The position numbers and the translations under genes are program-made. Positions 23,170 to 32,617 of a stretch of 47,897 nt of DNA are shown piece after piece. The notes beneath the pieces were generated by a model. It made no database searches, had not been told where the DNA came from, and saw only the letters and a list, made by a program, of their open reading frames with translations. This DNA is from Marinilabiliaceae bacterium JC017 (lineage in GTDB: Bacteria > Bacteroidota > Bacteroidia > Bacteroidales > Marinilabiliaceae), in contig RHGE01000046.1 in NCBI GenBank assembly GCA_004296775.1, positions 1 through 47,897 on the forward strand, given 5' to 3'. Position 1 is the first letter of the stretch, and each line of letters begins with the position of its first letter.

Positions 23170-25089
23170 TTACATTCTGTTTGGCACGTCGATACCGAGG
23201 GTCCACATGCCTTGTTTGATGACTTTCCCCACATTTTGACAAAGTAACAGACGCATGGCGCGTTTGGCTTGGTCCTCTTCGAACACGATGGGGCATTCGT
23301 GGTAAAACTGGTTGAATTCTTTGGCCAGGTCATAGATAAAATTGGCGATGATGGCGGGGCTATATACGCTTCCTGCTTCCGCGATGACATTGGGGAAGTT
23401 GGCCAGCATGCGCATTAGCTGCACCTCTTTTTCATTCATCTCTACCTGGGCGTTTACACTGGCTGGCACCTCAATGCCTTTGTCGGCGGCCTTACGTATC
23501 AATGATTGCACGCGGGCGTAGGTGTATTGAATAAATGGGCCGGTGTTACCGTTGAAGTCGATGGATTCCTTGGGATTGAAGGTCATATTTTTGCGCGGAT
23601 CGACCTTAAGGATGAAATATTTCAGGGCTCCCAGGGCGATGATGCGGTAGACCTGCTCGGCTTCTTCTTCGCTGTAGCCATCGAGCTTACCCAGTTCTTT
23701 GGACATTTCGCGGGAGGTATTCACCATCTCTTCCATCAAATCGTCGGCATCGACCACGGTTCCCTCGCGTGATTTCATTTTCCCTTCGGGCAATTCAACC
23801 ATGCCGTAGGAGAAGTGCACCAGGTCTTTCCCCCACTCAAATCCCAGTCGGTCGAGTACGATGGATAACACCTGGAAGTGGTAATTCTGCTCGTTTCCTA
23901 CCACGTAAACCATTTTGTTGATGGGATAGTCGTCGAAACGGAGCTTGGCAGTTCCGATGTCCTGGGTCATGTACACGCTGGTGCCGTCGCTACGAAGCAA
24001 CAATTTTTCATCGAGGCCATTTGTAGATAGGTCGGCCCACACACTCTGGTCGTCGCGGCGATAGAAAGCGCCTTTTTCCAATCCGCCCAGCACCATGTCG
24101 CGGCCCACGCTGAAGGTATCTGATTCGTAATATATCTTGTCGAAATCGACGCCCATGGTTTTGTAGGTTACGTCGAATCCATTATATACCCACTGGTTCA
24201 TGGTTTCCCACAGCTTGAATACTTCGGGGTCGCGGGCTTCCCACTTACGCAACATCTCGCGGGCTTCGATGATTAATGGCGCATTGTTCTTGGCGAAATC
24301 AATCACTTTTTTACAATCCTCCATCTGATCAGCTTCGGCGTCATTGAGGCCCTCTTTGGACTTGGACTTCTCGGCGAGCTGCTTCAGGGTGGCTTCTACA
24401 TCGTCAACCTGAGCCAGGGAGGCATAAGTTGCTTTGTGCCCGGGAATGAGTGCCGCAATCTCTTTTTTATACTCCTGATCGAATTTTACATAGAAATCAC
24501 CGACCAGGTGATCGCCTTTTTTACCGGTGGATTCGGGTGTTTGGCCTTCGCCCCATTTCTGCCAGGCCAACATGGACTTACAGATATGGATTCCCCGGTC
24601 GTTCACAATATTAGTTTTCACCACCTTATTTCCGTTGGCTTGCACCACCCTGGAGAGGGAGAACCCTAAGAGGTTATTACGAATATGCCCCAAGTGCAGG
24701 GGTTTATTGGTATTGGGTGAAGAGTATTCAATCATGACCAACGGAGATGCATCTGTCACGGGCTTGAAGCCGTATTGCTCATCTGTTGCCACGTTATTTA
24801 GTAACGTCAGCCAATGGGAATGGGACAGGGATAAGTTCAGAAACCCTTTTATTACTTCAAATTCTGCCACGGAAGACAAATCCTTCTTAATATACTCGCC
24901 TAATTCCTGGCCTGTCTGCACCGGATTCTTCTTGGACATGCGTAACAACGGGAATACCACCACGGTGAAATCCCCTTTCATGTCTTTGCGTGTAATCTGT
25001 AGTTGAACCGACTCGGCGGCAATGGTTTCGCCATATAATTCCTGAACAGCCTTTACAACTGATGCCTTTATCTGACTTTCAATTCCCAT
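23170..25089 (-). CDS. argS: Arginyl-tRNA synthetase
   Basis: 639 residues from the ATG at 25089, which gives the family N-terminus MGIESQIKASVVKAV; the open frame extends to 25134 but those 15 residues lack family features. The enzyme charges tRNA-Arg. Class I signatures are SSPNTNKPLHLGHIRNN (HIGH motif as HLGH) and EGKMKSREGTVVDADDL (KMSKS equivalent). The N-terminal Add-1 tRNA-binding domain and the C-terminal DALR anticodon domain (FIQYTYARVQSL onwards) are present. It is about 40 residues longer than relatives I recall, because of an insertion at about residues 215-260 (rich in Lys, Glu and Asp) before the PLIIEAREMLRKWE block. GC content is higher than in most neighbours. Confidence 0.95.
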   Translation of the reverse strand: MGIESQIKASVVKAVQELYGETIAAESVQLQITRKDMKGDFTVVVFPLLRMSKKNPVQTGQELGEYIKKDLSSVAEFEVIKGFLNLSLSHSHWLTLLNNVATDEQYGFKPVTDASPLVMIEYSSPNTNKPLHLGHIRNNLLGFSLSRVVQANGNKVVKTNIVNDRGIHICKSMLAWQKWGEGQTPESTGKKGDHLVGDFYVKFDQEYKKEIAALIPGHKATYASLAQVDDVEATLKQLAEKSKSKEGLNDAEADQMEDCKKVIDFAKNNAPLIIEAREMLRKWEARDPEVFKLWETMNQWVYNGFDVTYKTMGVDFDKIYYESDTFSVGRDMVLGGLEKGAFYRRDDQSVWADLSTNGLDEKLLLRSDGTSVYMTQDIGTAKLRFDDYPINKMVYVVGNEQNYHFQVLSIVLDRLGFEWGKDLVHFSYGMVELPEGKMKSREGTVVDADDLMEEMVNTSREMSKELGKLDGYSEEEAEQVYRIIALGALKYFILKVDPRKNMTFNPKESIDFNGNTGPFIQYTYARVQSLIRKAADKGIEVPASVNAQVEMNEKEVQLMRMLANFPNVIAEAGSVYSPAIIANFIYDLAKEFNQFYHECPIVFEEDQAKRAMRLLLCQNVGKVIKQGMWTLGIDVPNRM

Positions 25090-25675
25090 TCTTTTATTTC
25101 GTTTAATTATTTTCACATAAATTTTAGCAGGCAAAGATAATAAAGTAATATGGCTTTAACCCTTTAAAAAAACACAAAAAGATACCCTAGCAACTAAAAA
25201 ACAACCATCTATCTTTTTAAATAATTTGGTAATCTCCATTGCGCTCAAGCCGCGCAGGCTTATACTTTTTTACTACAGCCCAAAAAAGACCGTCATTCTT
25301 CCCGAAATAAGTTTTTGTTGCTCTTGAAAAAAGCTTACAAAGCTATAATCGGGACTAAAATTTAATTCCTTTTCGCGGAAAGAAAATAACTCGCTCCGTT
25401 TCAGATTTTCTTTCTTTACGCTATTTATTGAAGGCGGCATGACCAATCAATCCCCGATATTCCAAAAATATTATTAAACCGTTATAAATTTAACATTATC
25501 CTTTACAATCCTTAGTTATTGAGGACACTTATATTTTGAAGTAATGAAAACGAAAATGCCGGTAGTCAAAGCAAAGAAAACATTAGTTACAAATGATGAC
25601 TATTTTCGTCAAAAAGTTTTTTTAATATGCCTTTTATAACATATTTTTATCGCCTCATATTTTTCACCCACAACT
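25090..25675. other. Gene-free interval between argS and histidine kinase
   Basis: Divergent intergenic region with no convincing gene. A segment at about 25239-25275 (GCGCTCAAGCCGCGCAGGC ... TATACTTT) resembles 46120-46150. A 31-codon frame at 25544-25639 begins MKTKMPVVKAKK but has no other support. Confidence 0.5.
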
Positions 25676-27820
25676 TTGACAACTTTGAGGAAGGCCATAA
25701 TTAACCAGATCGTTTTGCTTTCATTACTTCTTTTTGGAAGCACTATTATTTTGCCGGATATACAACTCTTGCGCGCCCAAGAGATCCAGACAGCAGCTGA
25801 AAACATTGCTCCGGACACAGGTTGGAAAGAAATACAAAGTCTGTTTCTTCAGGTAGGCATATTATTAGGCCTCTCCTTAGCGGCCTATTTATATGTAAAC
25901 TTACGCACCAACCGCCTTAAGCGCTCTACTGCTACCCTACAACCCCCTTCCAAACCCAAAGCTATTCACCCGGGCATCTCCGTCATGGATCTCCCATATG
26001 CCGCCTGCTGCATTAATGACAAATGGCAAATACAACAAGTAAATAAGGCCTTTGAAGCCTTCACCGCAAAGGACAAAAAGGCACTAGTGGGTATGGAATT
26101 TCCATCCATCATGGAATGTCAGGACGCCTTATTGAAGAAAGAAATAACTGAAAAAGCATTAGCCAGTGACCAGCCTTATTTCACCCGTTTCATAAAAAGA
26201 AAGATGACCGATAAAACGGAGAAGTATGTAAAACTAACCGTTTATCCTCAACACAAATTGGAACAAACACCAACCAGATGGATCATAACAGTAGAGGATG
26301 TGTCACAATTATCTACTTGCCTTCAGGCCATCGATGAACAAAAAGAGATTTTTACCCATTTTATCAATAAATTCCCCGATGCCATTTTCCTGGAAGACTT
26401 CTCGGGAACCATTATTGATGTAAACAACCGGGCTTGCCAACTGCTGGAAGGCACCCGTGAGCAACTCATTGGACTCAACATCATGGACCTCACACCGGTG
26501 GAATTCCATGAAGCATACAAAGCTCGTATTCCCAATATTGCCACGGAGGAGGGGTATCACTTTAAGAGTTACTCATTCACCCTGACCGGAAAAAAGATAC
26601 CCGTTGAGATCAATGCCAATAAAGTTACCTATTTTGACCAGGAAGCTTTGCTGTATAGTGTTCGGAACATCTCCAACCAGGTAAGCTTTGAAAACCGCCT
26701 GCAAGAGGCCTTAAAAAAAGCGGAAGATGCCGACCGGCTGAAAACTTCTTTCCTGGCTAACATGTCACACGAAGTAAGAACTCCTATGAATTGTATCATG
26801 GGTTTCTCTGAACTGATGTGTGATCCTCAACTACAAGAAGAAGAACGCCGGGAATACCATCAGATAGTAAAAACCAGCGGGTACGAACTATTAAACCTGC
26901 TTGATGATATTATTGAATTTTCCAAACTTGAATCAGAGACTATACATCTTAAAGAGGCCTCCTTTTCACCGGAAGACATCCTGCTGGAGTTGAAAAAAAC
27001 AGCGCTGGAACTGCTGGAAAATAAAAAGAGTGTCAAGCTAAAATTATCCGCTCCGGCCGGTCTGGCCTCAGTCAAATACATTACAGATATTGACCGGTTG
27101 AAACAAATACTTCGCAATTTCATTGAGAATGCGATTAAGTTCACCTATGAAGGATCGGTGGAGTATGGTTACAGAACTCGCGCCAATGGCGGCCTGGATT
27201 TCTTTGTGAAGGACACCGGCATTGGTATTCCCAAGGAGAAAATACACGCCGTATTCAATAAATTTATGCAGGTAGACAACAGCTACAAACGAGAATTTGG
27301 CGGTATGGGACTGGGGCTGGCCATTTGTCATCACCTGGCCAGTTATCTGCAAGGGTACATATGGGTGGAATCAGAGGAACACAAAGGTGCTACGTTTCAT
27401 TTGGCCCTGCCCCCTAAAGCCCTCACCGGACAAACGAACGAACTAAATCAACTCATTAGACCCGACTCTAATATTTTGCTTTATGATCCCCAGCTATACC
27501 TTTCTGGCCGCATAAACACCGAATTGGAACGCTCCTACCGGCTCCTCTGGGCCAGCCGGCACGATGAATTGAAATACCTGCCGATGTCGAATCTCATTAA
27601 GCTGGTCATTATCGAAACAAGCCACATAAACCACACCTTATTGCCAGGTATCATTGAGCATCTTAGAGAGACACAACCGGACATCCCTGTTATTCTCTTT
27701 GACCAAAAAGCCGGACAACACAAAGAATCCAACTATCCGGATCTGGCAAATCTTGACGTTATTATCACCACCAACAAGGATGCATTACTTAAAAAAATGA
27801 ATCACCTGCTTCGCCTGTGA
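25676..27820 (+). CDS. PAS sensor histidine kinase with degenerate receiver
   Basis: 714 residues from a TTG start; no in-frame ATG occurs before the first PAS domain, and a second TTG follows at 25685. Two membrane segments (about 8-28 and 50-72) anchor it in the inner membrane. Two PAS domains follow (about 100-215, 222-335). The HisKA domain has H365 in NMSHEVRTP. HATPase motifs are NFIENAIKF (N box), VKDTGIGIP (G1) and GGMGLGLAI (G2). The last 120 residues have a receiver-like pattern but E647 (LVIIETSH) replaces the phospho-accepting Asp, so this part probably cannot be phosphorylated normally. No response regulator gene is adjacent. Confidence 0.88.
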   Translation: MTTLRKAIINQIVLLSLLLFGSTIILPDIQLLRAQEIQTAAENIAPDTGWKEIQSLFLQVGILLGLSLAAYLYVNLRTNRLKRSTATLQPPSKPKAIHPGISVMDLPYAACCINDKWQIQQVNKAFEAFTAKDKKALVGMEFPSIMECQDALLKKEITEKALASDQPYFTRFIKRKMTDKTEKYVKLTVYPQHKLEQTPTRWIITVEDVSQLSTCLQAIDEQKEIFTHFINKFPDAIFLEDFSGTIIDVNNRACQLLEGTREQLIGLNIMDLTPVEFHEAYKARIPNIATEEGYHFKSYSFTLTGKKIPVEINANKVTYFDQEALLYSVRNISNQVSFENRLQEALKKAEDADRLKTSFLANMSHEVRTPMNCIMGFSELMCDPQLQEEERREYHQIVKTSGYELLNLLDDIIEFSKLESETIHLKEASFSPEDILLELKKTALELLENKKSVKLKLSAPAGLASVKYITDIDRLKQILRNFIENAIKFTYEGSVEYGYRTRANGGLDFFVKDTGIGIPKEKIHAVFNKFMQVDNSYKREFGGMGLGLAICHHLASYLQGYIWVESEEHKGATFHLALPPKALTGQTNELNQLIRPDSNILLYDPQLYLSGRINTELERSYRLLWASRHDELKYLPMSNLIKLVIIETSHINHTLLPGIIEHLRETQPDIPVILFDQKAGQHKESNYPDLANLDVIITTNKDALLKKMNHLLRL

Positions 27821-27827
27821 CACACAC

Positions 27828-28478
27828 CTATTGCTGATCCGCTTCAAACTTAATAACGATATGGTACTCCTCGCTTATGGACTTACCATTTTGTGTGGCG
27901 GCCAACCATTGCCAATCATCGGGTATCTTGCGTGCAACCCGCATCACCTCACTATCCAAAAGAGGATGAAGTTTTTCATGTAAATAAAATCCCCAAAGCT
28001 CTCCCTTAGCATTAATTTTTAAAGCCAACACCACTTTCCCTGAAATATTTAAATCCAATGCTTCAAGGGGGTAGCTAATATGATTCACAACAAATAGATA
28101 AGGAACCACCGGACTTCCCAGGTAAAGACAAGGTGAGATCCTTTTTAATTGCCTTCCCCTTTCCCCACTCAGCTTTACGATTGCAGACCGATCAAAATTA
28201 TATTCATATTCCAAAACGCCATTAAAACTAAAGAACTGCCAAATACCTGTTTTTTGATTATTGGTATACTGCCCACTCTCCACCATATAATCCTTATAAA
28301 AGAGATTGTAGTTTCCATGCCTGATGGCAGAATTTGCCTTTAACACTTCAGAAACCTCTTTAAAATTACCTTCATTCCGTGTCACTGTCTTCGTAACATC
28401 CTGAGCACAGACACTGAAAGACACAAAACAGATGAGGAAAGCAATACCTAAAACAACATTCTGCGTATTTATTTTCAT
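27828..28478 (-). CDS. TonB C-terminal domain protein with MORN-like motif
   Basis: 216 residues. A signal peptide or N-terminal anchor (about 1-26, ending SVCAQ) is followed by a MORN/YwqK-like strip (about 60-95: YMVESGQYTNNQKTGIWQFF). A TonB C-terminal-like domain lies at about 120-212 (YPLEALDLNISGKVVLALKINAKGELW). Proteins of this layout are common in Bacteroidota and may interact with TonB-dependent transport or act in the periplasm; the role is unknown. It converges with the histidine kinase gene, with 7 bases between stop codons. Confidence 0.75.
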   Translation of the reverse strand: MKINTQNVVLGIAFLICFVSFSVCAQDVTKTVTRNEGNFKEVSEVLKANSAIRHGNYNLFYKDYMVESGQYTNNQKTGIWQFFSFNGVLEYEYNFDRSAIVKLSGERGRQLKRISPCLYLGSPVVPYLFVVNHISYPLEALDLNISGKVVLALKINAKGELWGFYLHEKLHPLLDSEVMRVARKIPDDWQWLAATQNGKSISEEYHIVIKFEADQQ

Positions 28479-28585
28479 AGTTTAAATGTAGTATAAACTT
28501 GCAATAGATCATCAAACTTCATGTGAGAGAACTGAAACCAATAAAAAACAGGTACACTTAAAACACAATAACGACTTTATTAATT

Positions 28586-28702
28586 ACCTAACCTGGACAA
28601 GCAAGAAAAGTAAAAAGTATCAAGTACAAAGTATCAAGATGATTTATTGCTCGCCAAAATATTTTACCAATAAATACACCAATATCACGCGTAAGACACT
28701 AA
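28586..28702 (+). repeat. 107-base dispersed repeat, copy b
   Basis: ACCTAACCTGGACAAGCAAG, AAAAGTATCAAG and GTAAGACACTAA blocks match copy a (424-540) closely and the other copies more loosely. It sits in the 405-base gap 28479-28883, where no gene was seen. Confidence 0.7.
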
Positions 28703-28883
28703 TAACAACTCATACAGACAGGCCCGATAAACTACTACAACATTACAATCAAATTAGTCATAAATCAATCTCCAATTCATAAGATAAACACTGACATTCT
28801 TTGATTTTGAAGACGATGACTAAAAACCCATTGGACATTTTTCTTTATTTTTTCATAACTTATCCCTACTTGACTAAAAAACA

Positions 28884-29753
28884 ATGCCCATGAACACCTC
28901 AACACCAAATAAAAAAACGCCCATTTATGTTGTATCCGGTGGTAAAGGCCTGGCCGGACACACAATGGTAAACTCCTTACTGATTCAATACCCACAAAAT
29001 AAGCTACCCATTATTGTGATGGCCAACGTACAAAACCAGGAAAAAATTGAAGAAGTAGTCCTCAAAGCCAAATATAACAACGGGCTAGTTACGCACACCA
29101 TGGTGAATACAAATCTCCGCAATGCTTTAATAGAAACTTGCCGAAGACATGGCGTCAGAGAGATTGATTTCATGGGTTCCCTGGCCCACTTTCTGGAAAA
29201 TGAGTTGGGCTTAAAATCCATTAACGTTCCCGGCCTATACCGCCGCATTAATGCCCAATATTTTGATCGCATCGAAGCCATCGAGTATACCATGAACCAC
29301 GACGACGGCCTCAACCCGGAAAAACTGCTCAATTCCGAGATCATTCTTACCGGCGTATCGCGCAGCGGGAAAACCCCTTTAAGCGTTTACATGTCCATGT
29401 TTGGCTGGAAAGTGGCTAATATCCCCTTAATAAAAGGAATCATGCCACCTAAAGAGCTCTTTGAAGTAGATCCGTTACGGGTATTTGGTTTAGGCATTAA
29501 CCTGAATCAACTCATTTCCCAAAGGCAAAAACGTTTGGTTCAAATGAAAAACACAGACAACAAAACGTATGTGGATCCAATAGAAGTAAGGGATGAAATA
29601 AGGTTTGCCAATCTAATATTCGATAAAGGAGGGTTCACACGTATCAATGTGACGAATAAACCGATTGAAACAACGGCCAACGAAATTATTGGTCACATCT
29701 CCGACCGCTTTGGTCACCAGGATCGCAAATTAAAAACCCCTGACAATCCGTAA
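28884..29753 (+). CDS. Pyruvate, phosphate dikinase / PEP synthase regulatory protein
   Basis: 289 residues, normal for the PSRP (DUF299) family. These bifunctional enzymes inactivate PPDK or PEP synthase by ADP-dependent phosphorylation of a Thr and reactivate it by phosphate-dependent removal yielding pyrophosphate. The P-loop-like motif is GVSRSGKTPLSVYMS (about residues 157-171), preceded by MNHDDG, the family's conserved His/Asp stretch, and followed by the NIPLIKGI segment and the GLGINLNQL block. The N-terminus IYVVSGGKGLAGHT is typical. The first ATG (28884) is used; the next, two codons later, is equally possible. It is monocistronic and ends before a bidirectional terminator. Confidence 0.93.
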   Translation: MPMNTSTPNKKTPIYVVSGGKGLAGHTMVNSLLIQYPQNKLPIIVMANVQNQEKIEEVVLKAKYNNGLVTHTMVNTNLRNALIETCRRHGVREIDFMGSLAHFLENELGLKSINVPGLYRRINAQYFDRIEAIEYTMNHDDGLNPEKLLNSEIILTGVSRSGKTPLSVYMSMFGWKVANIPLIKGIMPPKELFEVDPLRVFGLGINLNQLISQRQKRLVQMKNTDNKTYVDPIEVRDEIRFANLIFDKGGFTRINVTNKPIETTANEIIGHISDRFGHQDRKLKTPDNP

Positions 29754-29797
29754 TCGACCAGATGAGACTATTGACCAATTCATTTAAGTTATGATAT

Positions 29798-29838
29798 AAA
29801 AAAAGAGCTTATCCAATTAAAGGATAAGCTCTTTTTTC
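29798..29838. terminator. Bidirectional terminator between PPDK regulator and tRNA-Leu
   Basis: AAAAAAAGAGCTTATCC and GGATAAGCTCTTTTTT form a 16-base stem around AATTAAA. It can end both the plus-strand regulator gene and the minus-strand tRNA gene, whose 3' end is 2 bases away. Confidence 0.9.
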
Positions 29839-29839
29839 G

Positions 29840-29923
29840 TGCCCAGAACAGGACTCGAACCTGCACGTCATTGCTGACACTGGTCCCTGAAACCAGCGCG
29901 TCTACCAATTTCGCCATCTGGGC
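29840..29923 (-). tRNA. tRNA-Leu (anticodon CAG)
   Basis: 84 bases. Acceptor GCCCAGA pairs with TCTGGGC, with discriminator A. The D arm is GGCGAAATTGGTAGACGC, typical of tRNA-Leu. The anticodon arm is CTGGT-TTCAGGG-ACCAG, giving anticodon CAG (codon CUG). The long variable arm TGTCAGCAATGACG marks a class II tRNA, and the T arm has GGTTCGAGTCC. CCA is not encoded. A TATATTTG -7 box lies upstream. Confidence 0.97.
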
Positions 29924-29951
29924 TTAACTGCTGTTTCGTTCAACAGCGGTG

Positions 29952-29959
29952 CAAATATA
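29952..29959 (-). promoter_or_regulatory. -7 box of tRNA-Leu
   Basis: TATATTTG on the minus strand, with TTG 21 bases upstream. A TTATTGCTT/AAGCAATAA hairpin overlaps the spacer. Confidence 0.55.
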
Positions 29960-29990
29960 GTAATTATTGCTTACCACAAGCAATAAAAAC

Positions 29991-30026
29991 AAAAAAAAAT
30001 AAGGCCGACTTTTACAAGCCGGCCTT
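29991..30026 (-). terminator. Terminator of the dipeptidyl peptidase gene
   Basis: AAGGCCG and CGGCCTT flank a 12-base loop; on the minus strand a long T run follows. It begins about 22 bases after the stop codon. Confidence 0.8.
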
Positions 30027-30047
30027 AACAAATCATTAATCAATCAA

Positions 30048-32243
30048 TTATAAATTTCTGAAAATATACTCGGACATCATCGTATACAAGTGAAGACGGG
30101 TATTTCCCCCGTAGATACTGTGGTTACGGTTAGGATAGGCGAACATATCAAATTGTTTATTGGCCTGTACCAGTCGGTCCACATATTCCATGACATTTTG
30201 AAAATGCACGTTATCATCGGCCGTTCCATGCACAAGGAATAAACGCCCTTGTAAGTTATCTACCAGGTTAATCGGACTATTATCATCATAACCACCACCA
30301 TTCTCCTGTGGTTTACGCATATATCTCTCAGTATATATGGAATCATAAAACCGCCAGTTTGTGACCGGAGCTACCGCGACACCAACTTTAAACACATCAG
30401 CCTTGCTCAAACACAAGGAAGACATGAAACCACCAAAACTCCAACCCCAGATACCAATCCGGCTACCGTCAATATAATCCAGACTGCCCAGGTATTTAGC
30501 CGCCTCAATCTGGTCATCCGACTCAAACTTACCTAATTTCATATAGGTACATTTCCTAAAAGCTTCACCCCGGGCTCCGGTTCCCCGCGGATCGACACAA
30601 GCTACCAGGTAACCATTGGCAGCCAGATATTGCTCCCAACCAATACCCCAACGCTCAAGTACTTCTTGAGAATTCGGGCCGCTATATTGCGTCATTAAAA
30701 CCGGGTATTTCTTTGATGGATCAAAATTCAGCGGTTTAACCATCCAGCCATTCAACTCAACACCTTCTGATGTAGTAAACGAAAAGAACTCTTTGGGACT
30801 TAAAGCATATTCATTCACAGTCTCCTTTAGTTGTTTGTTATCCTCCAATACACGCAATTGTTTCCCGTTTTTAGCATGCAACGTCACCAGCGTGGGAGTA
30901 TTAACACTCGAATAATAATTAATGTAATATTTAAAACCCTTACTAAATACAGCTCTATTTGTCCCGTCTTTAGGTGTTAGTCTTATTTTTTTCTTACCGT
31001 CAATACGAACAGCATAAACATCCCTTTGCAGCGGTGAATTTTCAGCCGACTGATAATAGAACATCTTTTTAGAAGAATCATATCCTAGAAACTCAGTCAC
31101 GTCCCATTTTCCGCTTGTTATTTGCTTCACTTTTGCCCCTGCGAGTGTATATAGATAAATGTGATTATAGCCATCCATCTCTCCCACATACACAAAATGC
31201 TTTCCGTCGGGTAAGAACTGCAGGTTATCCAATACATCTTGCTCAATGTAATACTCATTCCGATGCGTGAACACAACATGCGATACACCGGAAGCAGTAT
31301 TGGCAATATAAAGCTCAAGCTGATTTTGATGGCGGTTCATTTTAATAACACCCAACTTCCCGGCTTCTTTCGTCCAACGAATCCTGGGAATATAAATATC
31401 ATCCAGATTCCCTACATTCATCGTCTTAGTGGTGCGATTACGAATATTAAATACATGCACACTTACTTTTGAATTCTCCTCACCTGCTTTCGGATATTTA
31501 AACCGATATTGTCCGGGGTATAACCCATTCTTCTGCTTTCTGGGGAAGGAAGCCTGATATTCCGGGAAATCAAACTCTTTAACATGTGCCTCATCAAAAC
31601 GAATAAATGCAATCTCTTCACTATTCACCGACCATTCATAAGCCCTATTAAAACCAAACTCCTCTTCATAAACCCAATCCGGAATACCATTTAATACTTT
31701 ATTATACTCTCCATCGGTAGTGATGGCACTCTCCGTTCCGAATTTCAATTTTTTCAGGTAGAGATCATTATCCCGGACAAAGGCCACCATTTCACCATTG
31801 GGAGAAAAACTGGCAACCTGTTGCTTACCCCCGTCGGACAATGAGGCGATCTCTTTACGCTTAATATCATAAACAAAGTAATCAGCCCTGAAAGAGTGAC
31901 GATAAATACGTTCTCTATTGGTGTAAAGCAATATTTTCGTCTCATCCTGATTAAGCTCGAAGCCTTCAATGTGCTTCACCGGACAATCTTCTATTTCCTC
32001 CAGATTAATCAAAGTACCTACCAGGTTTCCGGTCGCATACTCATATTTCTGTATTTTCTTTCCATCCTCCAGCGTGGTAAAATGAACACCGTCATTCATG
32101 GATGTAAGCCCTCTGACAGACTTGGCATAAAAGGTATAATTAACATTAAGGTCTTCTAATGTTACTTTTTTCTTTTGTGTTTGTCCATTCGTTATCAGTG
32201 GGATTAACAATCCCAACAATAATAAAATGTGATATCGCTTCAT
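30048..32243 (-). CDS. Dipeptidyl peptidase IV family serine peptidase (S9B)
   Basis: 731 residues. A signal peptide (about 1-21, ending NGQ) sends it to the periplasm or outer surface. An eight-bladed-propeller-type domain (about 40-490) includes the EEEFGFNRAYEWS segment with the Glu pair that binds the substrate N-terminus. The C-terminal alpha/beta hydrolase has S602 (GWSFGGF), Asp 676/677 (HGTADDNVHF) and H708 (NHSIYGG). It removes Xaa-Pro dipeptides from peptide N-termini. No T9SS domain is present. It is read toward the tRNA gene and diverges from thrS. Confidence 0.94.
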   Translation of the reverse strand: MKRYHILLLLGLLIPLITNGQTQKKKVTLEDLNVNYTFYAKSVRGLTSMNDGVHFTTLEDGKKIQKYEYATGNLVGTLINLEEIEDCPVKHIEGFELNQDETKILLYTNRERIYRHSFRADYFVYDIKRKEIASLSDGGKQQVASFSPNGEMVAFVRDNDLYLKKLKFGTESAITTDGEYNKVLNGIPDWVYEEEFGFNRAYEWSVNSEEIAFIRFDEAHVKEFDFPEYQASFPRKQKNGLYPGQYRFKYPKAGEENSKVSVHVFNIRNRTTKTMNVGNLDDIYIPRIRWTKEAGKLGVIKMNRHQNQLELYIANTASGVSHVVFTHRNEYYIEQDVLDNLQFLPDGKHFVYVGEMDGYNHIYLYTLAGAKVKQITSGKWDVTEFLGYDSSKKMFYYQSAENSPLQRDVYAVRIDGKKKIRLTPKDGTNRAVFSKGFKYYINYYSSVNTPTLVTLHAKNGKQLRVLEDNKQLKETVNEYALSPKEFFSFTTSEGVELNGWMVKPLNFDPSKKYPVLMTQYSGPNSQEVLERWGIGWEQYLAANGYLVACVDPRGTGARGEAFRKCTYMKLGKFESDDQIEAAKYLGSLDYIDGSRIGIWGWSFGGFMSSLCLSKADVFKVGVAVAPVTNWRFYDSIYTERYMRKPQENGGGYDDNSPINLVDNLQGRLFLVHGTADDNVHFQNVMEYVDRLVQANKQFDMFAYPNRNHSIYGGNTRLHLYTMMSEYIFRNL

Positions 32244-32617
32244 TACAATTTTTTTTGAATTCGGTCAAAGCTAATAAAAATGACCTGAGCAAAACAAGGA
32301 TAAATCATTGGTTACAACTAATTTTTCAGAATATATCCAGATCTGGTAATAATTTAACCCTTCCGCCATATATCTATCTGATAAAGCAATATGTCAAAAC
32401 CATTGATTTTTATAGTTCCCATAACCCATGTTCCAAACAACCAACAACAGCAATTAAAAATGAATCAAATAACTACTTCCCATAGTAGTATAACCTCAAA
32501 TCATCAAAAGCTCCCCATCAACATTCTTCATTTCAACCAAAAAACACACGCCACGCCTATACATTTGACGGGTTTTAGTTATCTTTGCGTGTTTTTTAAC
32601 ACGTAAGAGCACAAAAA
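32244..32617. other. Divergent intergenic region, dpp4 and thrS
   Basis: 374 bases with no gene. It holds the thrS -7 box (32580-32587) and the hairpin CGTGTT-TTTT-AACACG just before the thrS start. The short open frames here have no recognisable domain. Confidence 0.6.
32580..32604 (+). promoter_or_regulatory. thrS promoter -7 box and leader hairpin
   Basis: TATCTTTG (32580-32587) matches TAnnTTTG. The adjoining bases fold as CGTGTT-TTTT-AACACG (32588-32603), leaving a short leader of about 14 bases before the ATG. The hairpin would lie at the transcript's 5' end and could be an autoregulatory site; that is inference. Confidence 0.45.

Noticed and set aside
22947-23390. 147-codon minus-strand frame overlapping argS
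   Set aside because: A shadow of the argS 3' region in another frame, continuing into the GC-rich intergenic block.
25544-25639. 31-codon frame beginning MKTKMPVVKAKK before the histidine kinase
   Set aside because: No terminator or clear promoter of its own; Lys-rich short frames are expected by chance in AT-rich DNA.
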